From Streptomyces xanthii (GTDB taxonomy: Bacteria > Actinomycetota > Actinomycetes > Streptomycetales > Streptomycetaceae): a stretch of 64,000 nt of DNA. The translations under genes and the position numbers were made by a program. The notes beneath the pieces are model-generated. The model was given only the letters and a program-made list of their open reading frames with translations, did not search any database and was not told the DNA's origin. The DNA lies in contig NZ_CP061281.1 of NCBI RefSeq assembly GCF_014621695.1, forward strand, positions 2,046,001-2,110,000. The letters are read 5' to 3'. Each line of letters starts with the position of its first letter. Position 1 is the stretch's first letter. Positions 45,061-53,503 of this stretch are shown in pieces.

Positions 45061-45744
45061 ATGGTGCCCATGCGCACCGTGACTGCCGTCGCCCATCGAG
45101 GCGACCCCTACCGCGTCCGTGAGAACACCCTCCCGTCCCTGCGCTCGGCGCTGGAGCGGGGGGCGGACGTGGTGGAGGTCGACGTCCGGCTGACCCGCGA
45201 CGGCGTCCCGGTCCTGCTGCACGACTCCACGCTCGAACGGCTCTGGAAGCACGACCGCCCCCTGTCCGCCCTCTCCTGCGACGAGGTGCGGGGCCTCACG
45301 GAGGGCGGCGTCCCCACCCTCGCCGAGGCGCTGGCCGCGACCGGTGACGCCCGCCTCATGATCGACCTGCCCGGCGCGGACACGCGGGCCGTCCGGGCGA
45401 TCGTGGGGCTGATCGGCGAGTGCGGCGCCGCCGAACGCGTCTACTACTGCGCCGGCGCCGAGACCATGCTCAAGGTGCGGGCCGCCGATCCGTCCGCCGA
45501 GATCGCCCTGACCTGGACGACGCTGGCCCCGCCCCGCCCGGCGCTCGTCGAGGCGGTCCGCCCGCACTGGCTCAACTACCGCTTCTCGCTGCTGACCCGC
45601 GACCTCGTGGCCCGCGTCCACCACGACGGGCTGCTGGTGTCGGCGTGGACGCCGGACACGCGGCGCTCGATGCGGAAGCTGCTGGCCGCGGGCGTCGACT
45701 CCATCACGACGAACCGCGTCGACGTCCTGGCCGACCTCCGCTGA
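45061..45744 (+). CDS. Glycerophosphodiester phosphodiesterase
   Basis: 227 residues; ATG 45061 (MVPMRTVTAVAHRG) or ATG 45070 are both possible starts. The GDPD active-site motif AHRGDPYRVRENTLPSLRSA contains the His-Arg-Gly and Glu-Asn-Thr residues. EVDVRLTRDGVPVLLHDSTL supplies the metal-binding Glu/Asp and the second His. The C-terminus has SAWTPDTRRSMRKLLAAGVD and SITTNRVDVL, typical of the TIM barrel. No signal peptide, so it is probably cytosolic. It hydrolyses glycerophosphodiesters to sn-glycerol-3-phosphate and alcohol. It stands alone between adenosine deaminase-like and palindromic element copy E. Confidence 0.9.
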   Translation: MVPMRTVTAVAHRGDPYRVRENTLPSLRSALERGADVVEVDVRLTRDGVPVLLHDSTLERLWKHDRPLSALSCDEVRGLTEGGVPTLAEALAATGDARLMIDLPGADTRAVRAIVGLIGECGAAERVYYCAGAETMLKVRAADPSAEIALTWTTLAPPRPALVEAVRPHWLNYRFSLLTRDLVARVHHDGLLVSAWTPDTRRSMRKLLAAGVDSITTNRVDVLADLR

Positions 45745-45756
45745 GGCCGGATCCGG

Positions 45757-45921
45757 TTCGTCGCCGGGTGCGGGCCGGTGGGGGCTGGTCGCGCCCCGCG
45801 GCGCAGCCGCTGATGTCACGGCCCCGCGCCTCATCAGGGAAATGCGACCCGAAGGGTCTGCATTTCAGGGGCGGGGGAACTGCGCGACCGGCCACGACGA
45901 GACCCGCACCCGGCGACGAAC
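45757..45921. repeat. Dispersed intergenic palindromic element, copy E
   Basis: The left arm starts GTTCGTCGCCGGGTGCGGGC and continues with type-2 sequence (GGTCGCGCCCCGCGGCGCAG). The right arm is type 1 inverted (GGGGGAACTGCGCGACCGGC) and ends CACCCGGCGACGAAC. The inner hairpin GAAATGC-GACCC-GAA-GGGTC-GCATTTC (45839-45866) has one bulged T. The element separates the GDPD gene from the convergent HXXEE gene. Confidence 0.85.
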
Positions 45922-45923
45922 GG

Positions 45924-46469
45924 TCAGCCCCGAGCTCTGACGACCCGCCGCGCCACCCCGTGCGACACCACGGTCGCCGCCCCGGCCCACGCGAGCCCGG
46001 CGACGGCATCCCACCCCCGGCCCGCGCGCAGCACACCCGCCCGCTTCAACCGCCCCCGCGCCCACACGGCGAACGGCACGACGAGCGTCGGCGAGGTGGC
46101 GACCCCCGGCGTGTACCCCCGCACGGCGAGCGCCTGCCCCATGTGCACGAGCCCGTGCAGGCCGAACCCGTTGAGCATCGCCTGATAGGCGGCGCTCCGT
46201 CCGCCGCTGGCCCACCCCGCGACGGCCCCCGCCCCCACGATCCCGGCCATGACCCCGACGGCGACCCCGAACTCCCGCTCGTCGACGCCCTCCACCGCCC
46301 GCCACACCCCGTCCGGCACCCCGGGCCACCGCTCCCGCAGCACGGGCACGTTCTCCCGCACCCACCGCGGCCCGGCGACGAGCTCCTCGGTGTCGTGCAG
46401 GGCCCAGGCGGCGAAGAGCCCCAGGGTGACAGCGGCGGACACCTTTTCATCGATCGATGAATTCCCCAT
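45924..46469 (-). CDS. HXXEE domain membrane protein
   Basis: 181 residues from ATG 46469. After MGNSSIDEKVSAAVTLGLFA comes AWALHDTEELVAGPRWVREN, the H-x-x-E-E motif that names the family. Hydrophobic helices follow (FGVAVGVMAGIVGAGAVAGW; GFGLHGLVHMGQALAVRGYT, with further His). The His/Glu pattern within membrane helices suggests metal binding, but no activity is known. It follows the orphan potD gene by 32 bases on the same strand and may be co-transcribed. Confidence 0.78.
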   Translation of the reverse strand: MGNSSIDEKVSAAVTLGLFAAWALHDTEELVAGPRWVRENVPVLRERWPGVPDGVWRAVEGVDEREFGVAVGVMAGIVGAGAVAGWASGGRSAAYQAMLNGFGLHGLVHMGQALAVRGYTPGVATSPTLVVPFAVWARGRLKRAGVLRAGRGWDAVAGLAWAGAATVVSHGVARRVVRARG

Positions 46470-46501
46470 GCGGGGAAGGGTACTTGGGGCCGCCGGCGGT
46501 C

Positions 46502-47707
46502 TCACAACCCGGCGATCGCGTTCCACCGCTTCGCGAACTCCGTGCGCTCCGTGGACTTGATGTCCCGGGCGATCGCGAGACGCGACCGCATCCGGTCGTC
46601 CGGGAAGATCAGCGGGTCCTCGGCGAGTTCGGCGGTCTCCTTGTCCTTCGAGGAGGCCAGGACGTGCTGGGCCGCCGGCACGGGGCACACGTAGTTGACC
46701 CAGGCGGCGAGTTCGGCGGCGACCTCGGGCTCGTAGTAGTAGTCGACGAGTCGTTCGGCGGTGGCCTTGTGCTCGGCGAGGTTGGGGATCATCAGGGACT
46801 CCGCCCAGAGTTCGGCGCCCTCCTCGGGGACGACGAACTCGATGTCCGGGTCGTCGGCCTGGAGCTGGATGACGTCGCCGCTGTAGGCCTGGCAGGCGAG
46901 GACGTCGCCGCTGGAGAGGTCCTTGATGTAGTCGTTGCCAGTGAAGCGGCGGATGTGTTTCGACGCGACGAGCTTCTCGACCTGGTCGCAGGTGCGGTGG
47001 AAGTCGTCGGCGGTCCAGCGGGTGATGTCGACGCCGTTGCCCTGCATGAGGAGCGCGAAGGACTCGTCGAGGCCGGACAGCAGGGTGACGCGGCCCTTGA
47101 GGTCGGGGGCCCAGAGGTCGGAGACGTGCCGGATCTCGCGGCCGAGGCGGCGCTTGTTGTACGCGATGCCGGTGATGCCGGACTGCCACGGCACCGTCGA
47201 CCTGCGGCCGGGGTCGAAGGCCGGGTCGCGCAGCAGCGGGTCGAGGTACTTGGTGACGTTGGGCTGGCGCGAGCGGTCCATCTCCTGCACCCAGCCCAGC
47301 CGGACGAACCGGGAGCACATCCAGTCGGAGATGACGATGAGGTCGCGTCCGGTGCTCTGGTGGTTCATGAGGGACGGGCTGATCTTGCCGAAGAACTCGT
47401 CGTTGTCGTTGATCTCCTCGGTGTACCGGACCTGGATGCCGGTCCGCCGCTCGAACGCGTCCAGCGTCGGCCGCTTCGCCGGATCGTCGTCGTCGACGTC
47501 GATGTAGAGCGGCCAGTTCGCCCAGGTGAGCCGCTTGTCGTCGGCCGAGCGGTCGCGGTCGGCGGCGCGGTCGCCGGGCGCGACGTAGGCGGCGGGCACC
47601 CCGCAGCCGGAGGCCAGGGCACCGACGGCCGCGGCGGCGGCACCACCGCCCAGGGCGCGCAGCAGGGAACGGCGGTCGAGGCGGGGGGTGTTGTGGTTGG
47701 CTCGCAC
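46502..47707 (-). CDS. Orphan PotD-like polyamine/solute-binding lipoprotein
   Basis: About 401 residues from GTG 47707 (VRANHNTPRLDRRSLLRALG). The start is uncertain, since no strong SD is seen. Twin-arginine signal LDRRSLLRALGGGAAAAAVG is followed by GALASGCG with lipobox ASGC. The body parallels the potD gene in this window: LTWANWPLYIDVDDDDPAKR, RTGIQVRYTEEINDNDEFFG, RFTGNDYIKDLSSGDVLACQ and SLMIPNLAEHKATAERLVDY. No permease or ATPase gene adjoins it. It may supply an alternative ligand to PotABC, or work as a sensor. GATTCCGT lies about 105 bp upstream. Confidence 0.85.
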   Translation of the reverse strand: MRANHNTPRLDRRSLLRALGGGAAAAAVGALASGCGVPAAYVAPGDRAADRDRSADDKRLTWANWPLYIDVDDDDPAKRPTLDAFERRTGIQVRYTEEINDNDEFFGKISPSLMNHQSTGRDLIVISDWMCSRFVRLGWVQEMDRSRQPNVTKYLDPLLRDPAFDPGRRSTVPWQSGITGIAYNKRRLGREIRHVSDLWAPDLKGRVTLLSGLDESFALLMQGNGVDITRWTADDFHRTCDQVEKLVASKHIRRFTGNDYIKDLSSGDVLACQAYSGDVIQLQADDPDIEFVVPEEGAELWAESLMIPNLAEHKATAERLVDYYYEPEVAAELAAWVNYVCPVPAAQHVLASSKDKETAELAEDPLIFPDDRMRSRLAIARDIKSTERTEFAKRWNAIAGL

Positions 47708-47781
47708 CCACGAAGCATGCAGCGGGCACACACCCCGGCTCAATGGACGCTGCGTCCGGGCGGGCACCCCGGCGGGCGACA

Positions 47782-47819
47782 CCTTGTCGATCTCCCGGGC
47801 GGCACCCTGTCGATTCCGT
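47782..47819. promoter_or_regulatory. Repeated motif upstream of the orphan potD
   Basis: CACCTTGTCGATCT and CACCCTGTCGATTC form a direct repeat with a 22-bp period at about 47780-47816. The second runs into GATTCCGT (47812-47819), the same octamer found twice before the pot operon and once before the Lrp-linked dehydrogenase. Located about 75-112 bp upstream of the orphan potD start. Confidence 0.45.
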
Positions 47820-47860
47820 GAGCGGCGCCTCGCCCCTGTGGCGGGGAGCTCCCGGTGCGC

Positions 47861-48712
47861 TCAGCCGGTCCAGCTGGCGAGCAGTCCTAGGTTCTCGGCG
47901 GCGTCCGTGCCGGGCGCCGGCAGATAGCTGACCAGGACCTGTCCGTTGTCGGGCAGGTGCAGGATCTCGAAGTCGAGGTCGAGCGGCCCGACGACGGGGT
48001 GCCGCAGCGCGTACCGCCCGGCTCCCTTCTCGTGGACGTCCTGCCGGGCCCACAGGGTGCCGAACTCCTCGCTCTTCATGGCGAGCGTGCCGAGGAGGGA
48101 GGCGAGGGCGGGGTCGTCCGGGTACCGGCCCACGCTCACCCGCAGGAAGCCGACCGTCGCCTCCGCCTTGGCGCGCAGGCTGCCGGCGAGGAGGGAGCGG
48201 TACGCCTCGTCGAGGAAGACGAGGTGGGCGAACGTGCGCTGTTCCTCGGGGAGCTGCGAGAAGTCGCCGAAGACGGCGGCGGCCTGCGCGTTCCAGGCGA
48301 CGACCTCGGTCAGCGGCCCGCACAGGTAGGCGGGCCCCGGCTGCGCGTCGAGGAGGCGCCGCAGTCCGGGGCGTACGGGCTCGGGGCGCGGGGCGGCGGC
48401 CGGGCGGGCTGCGGGCCGGGCACGGTCGGGCCGGGCGAGATTGCGCAGGTGCTCCTGCTCGGCGGGGTCCAGCCGCAGGGCGCGGCCGACGGACTCCAGG
48501 ACACTGTCCGACACGTGCGGGTTGCGCCCCTGTTCCAGGCGTACGTAGTACTCGACGCTGACGCCCGCGAGCTGGGCGAGCTCCTCGCGGCGCAGACCCG
48601 GGACGCGCCGCTGCCCGTACGAGACGAGGCCGACGTCCGCGGGGCGCAGGCGGGCCCTGCGGGTGCGCAGGAACTGGCTCAGTTCGGTCCGGCGTTCGAC
48701 GGTGAGGTCCAT
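47861..48712 (-). CDS. XRE-type regulator with MmyB-like ligand-binding domain
   Basis: 283 residues from ATG 48712 (MDLTVERRTELSQFLRTRRA). A TTG 42 bases further up is less likely. The N-terminal HTH carries RVPGLRREELAQLAGVSVEY followed by YVRLEQGRNPHVSDSVLESV. This GLRREELA-ALAGVS-YYxRLEQGR pattern is diagnostic for the actinobacterial MmyB-like group. The C-terminal PAS-like MLTR domain contains WNAQAAAVFGDFSQLPEEQR and HPVVGPLDLDFEILHLPDNG. Divergent from an aldo-keto reductase gene, the arrangement usual for this family, so local control is likely. Confidence 0.88.
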   Translation of the reverse strand: MDLTVERRTELSQFLRTRRARLRPADVGLVSYGQRRVPGLRREELAQLAGVSVEYYVRLEQGRNPHVSDSVLESVGRALRLDPAEQEHLRNLARPDRARPAARPAAAPRPEPVRPGLRRLLDAQPGPAYLCGPLTEVVAWNAQAAAVFGDFSQLPEEQRTFAHLVFLDEAYRSLLAGSLRAKAEATVGFLRVSVGRYPDDPALASLLGTLAMKSEEFGTLWARQDVHEKGAGRYALRHPVVGPLDLDFEILHLPDNGQVLVSYLPAPGTDAAENLGLLASWTG

Positions 48713-48867
48713 GGCGACGAGTATCACCGCTCGCGCCGCCGCGTGGGTGGTCAACTCTTTCCCCCCTCACGGGTGTGCCTGTCAGGGGGTGGTGTCCGGG
48801 CCGCAGAGTCTTCCTCGTCGGCACGGCGACCACGCCGTCGGACCCTGAGACCTTGAGGACGGACCCC

Positions 48868-49923
48868 ATGAACTCCCCGCTCACCACGACCACCGCCCCC
48901 ACCACCACCGCTCCCGCCACCTCGGCGGCTCGCCGCGAGCTCGGCAGCACCGGCATGCGTCTCTCCCCCATCGGCCTCGGCAGCTGGGCCTTCGGCGGCG
49001 AGGGCTGGCGCTTCTCCTGGGGCGGGCAGGACGACGCCCGTTCGATCGCCACGGTGCACGCCGCCGTCGAGGCGGGGGTGAACTGGATCGACACCGCCGC
49101 GGTCTACGGCCTCGGCCACTCCGAGGAGGTCGTCGGCAAGGCGATCGCCCAACTCCCGCAGAGCGAGCGGCCGTTCGTCTTCACGAAGGTGGGGCTCGTC
49201 TGGGACCCCGAGAACCCGGCCGCCGCGCCCCGGCGCATCATGCGGGCGGACAGCGTGCGCCGCGAGGTCGAGGACTCGCTGCGCCGGCTCGGCGTCGAGG
49301 CGATCGACCTCTACCAGGTGCACTGGCCGGACACGGGCGCCTCGCTCGACTGGGACGGCGACGGCTCGGGCGCCGCGGACGATGTGCGGGTCACGCCGCT
49401 GGAGGAGTACTGGCAGACGATGGCCGAGCTGAAGAAGGAGGGCAAGGTCCGCGCGATCGGCCTGTCCAACCACGATCCGGCGCAGCTCGCCGCCGCCTCG
49501 GCCGTCGCCCCGGTCGACGCGGTCCAGCCGCCGCTCTCCCTGATCAACCGCTCCGCCGAGCCGGAGATCGACTGGGCCGCGGACCACGGCACCGGCGTGA
49601 TCGTGTACCAGCCGCTGCACTCCGGTCTGCTGTCCGGGACGTTCACCCGGGAGCGGGCTGCGCGGCTCGACGCGGGCGACTGGCGCCGCACCCACCCGGA
49701 CTTCACCCGCGACCTGGACCGCAACCTCGCGATCGTGGACCGTCTGCGCACGGTCTCCGAAGGCCACGGCGTCCCGGTCGGCTCGGCGGCGATCGCCTGG
49801 GCACTGGCCCGACGCGGGGTGACCGGCGCGATCGCGGGGGCGCGAGGCCCCGAGCAGGTACGCGACTGGGCCCAGGCGGCAACCCTGCGCCTGACCCCGG
49901 AGGACCTGACCCACCTGTCCTGA
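48868..49923 (+). CDS. Aldo/keto reductase
   Basis: 351 residues from ATG 48868 (MNSPLTTTTAPTTTAPATSA, a Thr/Ala-rich leader; SD GAGGACGGA). The (alpha/beta)8 AKR core begins RRELGSTGMRLSPIGLGSWA. The catalytic Asp and Tyr are in NWIDTAAVYGLGHSEEVVGK. The catalytic Lys is in FVFTKVGLVW and the His in YQVHWPDTG. The C-terminal NADPH site is GVTGAIAGARGPEQVRDWAQ. Several ions of substrate scope are known for this family, so the substrate is not predictable. Divergent from the MmyB-like regulator gene. Confidence 0.88.
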   Translation: MNSPLTTTTAPTTTAPATSAARRELGSTGMRLSPIGLGSWAFGGEGWRFSWGGQDDARSIATVHAAVEAGVNWIDTAAVYGLGHSEEVVGKAIAQLPQSERPFVFTKVGLVWDPENPAAAPRRIMRADSVRREVEDSLRRLGVEAIDLYQVHWPDTGASLDWDGDGSGAADDVRVTPLEEYWQTMAELKKEGKVRAIGLSNHDPAQLAAASAVAPVDAVQPPLSLINRSAEPEIDWAADHGTGVIVYQPLHSGLLSGTFTRERAARLDAGDWRRTHPDFTRDLDRNLAIVDRLRTVSEGHGVPVGSAAIAWALARRGVTGAIAGARGPEQVRDWAQAATLRLTPEDLTHLS

Positions 49924-49958
49924 CCCAGAACGGCCCCGCCCCCTGGGCGGGGGGTGAG

Positions 49959-50133
49959 GCCGTCTCGCTGTGCGGCGCTCCGCCCAGGACGCAGCCGTCT
50001 CACCGTCCGGCGCTCCGCCCACGGGGGGGCGGAGCCCTCTCGCTGTGCAGCGCTCCACCCACGAGAGACGGGCCATCTCGCTGGCCGGCACTCCCTCCAG
50101 CGGGCGGGGCCGTCTCACTGCGGGGCCGTGCGG
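49959..50133. repeat. Degenerate tandem repeat, about 5 units of 35-40 bp
   Basis: Units start at about 49959, 49994, 50034, 50072 and 50109. Each opens GCC(G/C/A)TCTC followed by a G/C-rich segment with GGCGCTCCGCCC or a variant. Spacings are 35, 40, 38 and 37 bases. It lies in the non-coding gap between the aldo-keto reductase and the RING-finger gene. The divergence and uneven period argue against a CRISPR array. Confidence 0.72.
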
Positions 50134-50186
50134 CCGCGCCGTCGTGCGGGGCTCCGCCCCCTGGGTCGGGCCGGCACCGGCGAGGC

Positions 50187-52784
50187 TCAGTCTCGCGTGC
50201 GCCCCGGTCCCGGCTCCAGCCACCCCACCAGGTCCCCGGCCGTCACCCGCTTCAGGCCGGCCGCGTCGGCCGCGCCGGGGAACAGGCGGTACAGGGTGCC
50301 GTCGGTGGCGTCGGGGAGGTCCCCGTGCTCCAGCGCGGCGAAGACCCGGCGCTCCGCGAGCTCGGGCACCGCGCTCACCAGGTCCGGCTCCCACCCCTCG
50401 CGCACCCGCAACGCGAACCAGGCGCGGGGTTCGTCCGGCTCCCGGCGGTAGATCCGCGCGAGCCCCGACCCGTCCCGGACGACGACGTCGCCGTCGGTGC
50501 GCGCGGCGGCCGCCCAGCAGGCGAGGTCCCAGAGCGTGGCCCGGTCGCCGGCCTGGAACGCGTCGAGCAGGTCGCGGCCGAGCCGGCGCAGGGCCTCCCG
50601 GTGCCGCCACACGCCGTGGTTCCCCTCACCGGTCGGCAGCGTGGTGTCCGCCCACCAGGCACGCAGGGTGCGCAGGTCGACGATCATCGGCACGAGCGCC
50701 TTCGCGTCCCCGGCGAGGTCGAAGCGCTGCCGCACGGCCCGCGCGTCGAACCGCCCGCGCGCCCCGCGCTCGACGCCCATGAACCCGGCGAAGGCGTCGG
50801 GCAGTTCCTCGAACGGCACGTCGTTGTAGGAGAAGACGACCGGCATCGCGTAGCGCACGCCCACCCCGCGCAGCCGGCCCAGGTCGAGGTCGACGTACTC
50901 GGTGGCCCCGTGCGGCGCGGGCGCGGACGTGAGGTCGCCCGAGTGCAGCGCGGCCTCGCCGCCCCACTCCAGGCTGGTGTAGTCGCACAGGCCGACGAAG
51001 CGCCACTGGTCGTCGTAGAAGGCGACGGAGAGGTCGAGGTCGACGCGCCGGCCGCGCTCCTGCATCCAGTGCAGGAACAGGCGCAGCGCCTTGCCGTCCC
51101 CCGGCGCGGGCACCTTGAGGGCGCTGCCGCGCGGCACGGCGACGAGGGAGGCTGCCGAGGCGCGCTCGGCGTAGGGCACGGGCAGGTCGGCGAGGCGGGC
51201 GTCGAGCACGGCGACGTCGTACCGGTCGCCGGGCACGTCCATGCGGCGCACCGCCTCGGCCTCGATGGCTTCGGCGGCCCGCTCGACGTCGCGGCGGGGC
51301 AGCGGCGGGCGCGTGTCGTCGATCGCGTACGCCTTGGTGACGCGGCCGCGCGGGAAGAAGACGCGGCGGTGTCCGGGCACGGCCCGCACCGCGAGCTTGC
51401 CCCAGGCGCCGAGCAGCGGTCCGACGCCGGCGCCGGGCAGCGCTGCGGCGAGGGCGTCGGTGACCCGCTCGGGCATCCCGTCGACCACGGCCCGGGAGAG
51501 CAACGCGTCGAGCCGGCGCAGCAGTTCACCGGGGCGGGCGCGCAGCAGTTCGGTGGCGCGCTCGACGTCCCAGTACGCGAGGGCGCTCTCGACGCGGGCC
51601 GCCGTGCCGACAGTGCGCAGGCGGTCGCCGACGAGCTTGACCTCGGCGCCCTGCCGGGCGGCGCGGGAGAGCAGCACGTCCTGCAACGAGCCCTCGTCCT
51701 GCACGCGGTGGCCGCGCAGGACGGCGAAGGCGAGCGCGGCGCGCGGGAAGCGGCGGGCGTGCTCGAAGGGGTGCAGCAGTTCGCCGACCCGCTTGAACGC
51801 GCCGGGCCGCCGCCGCATGTCCTCGACGAGCCGTTCGAGGTCCAACCCGTCGAGGATGCCGAGCAGTTGGCGCCGCAGGGGTCGCGGGACGTTGCGCAGC
51901 CGCACGGTCTCCAGCAGGTCCGGGTCGCCGCCCGAGCGCACGACGAGCAGCCGCAGCACGTCGGTCGCGGTGTCCGCGTACCGTGCCAGGGCGGCGGGCT
52001 CGTGCTCGGCGAGCCGCGCGAGCAGCAGCGCCTTGGACTCGCGTACGGGGATGTCGGCGGGCAGGGCGGTGAGGTCCGCGGGGTCGAGGGAGCCGAGGAG
52101 GAGGACGAGGTCGTCGTGGTCCCGCGGGTTCAGCGGGGTGCGGCGGGCGAGCAGGGCGGTGAGTTCGGCGGTCGCGTCCGCGTCGGGGGAGGTACCGAGG
52201 ACGAGGGTGCGCAGCACGGCGCGGTCGCCGTCGGGGGCGGGCACGTCCAGCCAGGGCCGGGTGGGCCCGTCGGTCTCGTACCGGGTCTCGCAGACGGGGC
52301 AGGCGTACCAGGTGTCGCACAGCTCGCAGCAGCCGAAGTCGAAGCCGCCCAGGCACTTCTCGCACACGAGGTGGGCGCAGGGCGCGACGGCGCGGACGGG
52401 GTCGCCGGGCCGGCCGCAGGCCATGCAGGGCTGGTGCGGCTGGGCGGCGAGCGCGGTGAGGACGTGCGCCGCGTACAGGCGTCCGGCCCGCTGGTAGGGA
52501 ACGTCCTGCGGGAAGCGGGCGAACAGCGGCGCGTGGTGCCGGTCCGCGCCGGTCAGCGCGGCGACGGCGGCGAGCAGCCGGGTCCCGGCGCGGGCGAGCC
52601 CGTCCTCGTCGAGCGTGCCGAGGGCCTTGCGCAGCGGCGCGGTCAACAGGTGGCCGAGCGCGGCGAGTTCGGCTTCGAGCACGAGGACTCCGGCGGCCAC
52701 GGTCGCGCTCGCGCCGGGCCCCGGGGTCACGTACACCCGCTGCGCGCGGCGCAGCAGCAGCGCCTCGATGTCGTCCTGGACCAT
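50187..52784 (-). CDS. Large protein with RING-like zinc finger and TerD-like domain (MXAN_6230/SCO0854-type)
   Basis: 865 residues. A Cys/His cluster at 120-165 (CMACGRPGDPVRAVAPCAHL, then CEKCLGGFDFGCCELCDTWY, then ACPVC) has the spacing of a RING-type zinc finger, which is rare in bacteria. A long middle region (about 200-500) is helical and repeat-like. Residues about 545-675 resemble TerD: VDLDLSVAFYDDQWRFVGLC, then SGDLTSAPAPHGATEYVDLD and VVFSYNDVPFEE. The whole matches a family previously noted as MXAN_6230/SCO0854. TerD domains are linked to tellurite/stress systems. No other ter gene lies next to it. Function is unknown; a ubiquitin-ligase role should not be assumed. Confidence 0.8.
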   Translation of the reverse strand: MVQDDIEALLLRRAQRVYVTPGPGASATVAAGVLVLEAELAALGHLLTAPLRKALGTLDEDGLARAGTRLLAAVAALTGADRHHAPLFARFPQDVPYQRAGRLYAAHVLTALAAQPHQPCMACGRPGDPVRAVAPCAHLVCEKCLGGFDFGCCELCDTWYACPVCETRYETDGPTRPWLDVPAPDGDRAVLRTLVLGTSPDADATAELTALLARRTPLNPRDHDDLVLLLGSLDPADLTALPADIPVRESKALLLARLAEHEPAALARYADTATDVLRLLVVRSGGDPDLLETVRLRNVPRPLRRQLLGILDGLDLERLVEDMRRRPGAFKRVGELLHPFEHARRFPRAALAFAVLRGHRVQDEGSLQDVLLSRAARQGAEVKLVGDRLRTVGTAARVESALAYWDVERATELLRARPGELLRRLDALLSRAVVDGMPERVTDALAAALPGAGVGPLLGAWGKLAVRAVPGHRRVFFPRGRVTKAYAIDDTRPPLPRRDVERAAEAIEAEAVRRMDVPGDRYDVAVLDARLADLPVPYAERASAASLVAVPRGSALKVPAPGDGKALRLFLHWMQERGRRVDLDLSVAFYDDQWRFVGLCDYTSLEWGGEAALHSGDLTSAPAPHGATEYVDLDLGRLRGVGVRYAMPVVFSYNDVPFEELPDAFAGFMGVERGARGRFDARAVRQRFDLAGDAKALVPMIVDLRTLRAWWADTTLPTGEGNHGVWRHREALRRLGRDLLDAFQAGDRATLWDLACWAAAARTDGDVVVRDGSGLARIYRREPDEPRAWFALRVREGWEPDLVSAVPELAERRVFAALEHGDLPDATDGTLYRLFPGAADAAGLKRVTAGDLVGWLEPGPGRTRD

Positions 52785-53006
52785 GCGCCGTCCACCCCCG
52801 TCGCCTCAGTGAGACGTGTGCGTCAAGAAGAAGGCGGGGGCGGGAAGTGGGCGCACTACGGTCTTTTCGCAGAAGAAAGGGAGAAGGAAGCGCACCGCGG
52901 AGCCGCCCCCGCGCGACTCACGCTACGTGGCACCGAGCGGGCGCCGCACCCGGATTTCCCGGGCCGGAAAAGGAGCCGGAAAAGGGCCGCCCGGCCACCC
53001 GGCCGC

Positions 53007-53489
53007 CTAAGAAGGCGACAGGGCCCGCAAGTAGCGCCGCGTCACCGCGAGTTGCACGACGCGCGCGAGGGGCCCGGCGAGGCGGGTGTACCAGCGGCCG
53101 GGCCGGGAGAAGGCCCGTATGCGGAACCACACGGAGCCGTCAGGATCCCGGGTCACGAGGAACGCCTCCTCGCCGCACTCGGGATGCCCGGCGAGGGTGC
53201 CGTAGGCGAAGCCGATCCGGTCGGGCTCGCGCACGACCCGTACCACCCGGCACGGGATCCGCAGGAGCAGGAAGCGCAGGACGACGTCGGCGCCCTCGCG
53301 GACGTTGTCGCCGGGGGTCACGCTCAGTCCGGCGCCGCGCTGGGCGCGCCATGCGAGAACCGCCGCGCCGGCCCGCTCCAGGCATTGCTGCCCGGAGCCG
53401 AGCCGGACGCGGCGGTCCAGGTGGGCGTACCCCGGCGGCAGTTCGCCGTCCGCCAGGGTCGCGCCCGTCTCCGTGTAGGTGAGGCTCAC
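53007..53489 (-). CDS. DUF1990 family protein
   Basis: 160 residues from GTG 53489; an upstream extension would run into the dehydrogenase gene in another frame. The core GYAHLDRRVRLGSGQQCLER, GLSVTPGDNVREGADVVLRF, CRVVRVVREPDRIGFAYGTL and CGEEAFLVTRDPDGSVWFRI matches DUF1990, a START-like small fold. Activity is unknown. It lies 14 bases after the dehydrogenase stop on the same strand, so it is probably co-transcribed with it. Between this gene and the RING-TerD gene (52785-53006) I see no gene. Confidence 0.8.
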   Translation of the reverse strand: MSLTYTETGATLADGELPPGYAHLDRRVRLGSGQQCLERAGAAVLAWRAQRGAGLSVTPGDNVREGADVVLRFLLLRIPCRVVRVVREPDRIGFAYGTLAGHPECGEEAFLVTRDPDGSVWFRIRAFSRPGRWYTRLAGPLARVVQLAVTRRYLRALSPS

Positions 53490-53503
53490 CCGAGGGGTGG
53501 GTC

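Noticed and set aside
45924..49094. A 1056-codon open frame on the minus strand spanning several genes
   Set aside because: Only its end (45924-46469) matches a family (HXXEE). The rest is Arg/Pro/Ala-rich and overlaps genes with clear homology, as expected in high-GC DNA.
49959..50133. Possible CRISPR array
   Set aside because: Repeat units are diverged and spacing varies; there are no unique spacers of regular length and no cas genes.
50187..52784. Bacterial ubiquitin ligase
   Set aside because: A RING-like finger alone does not show ligase function, and no ubiquitin-like or E2-like gene is nearby.
52785..53006. Small gene in the gap between RING-TerD and DUF1990
   Set aside because: Short open frames exist but have Arg/Pro-rich shadow composition, no ribosome binding site and no family match.
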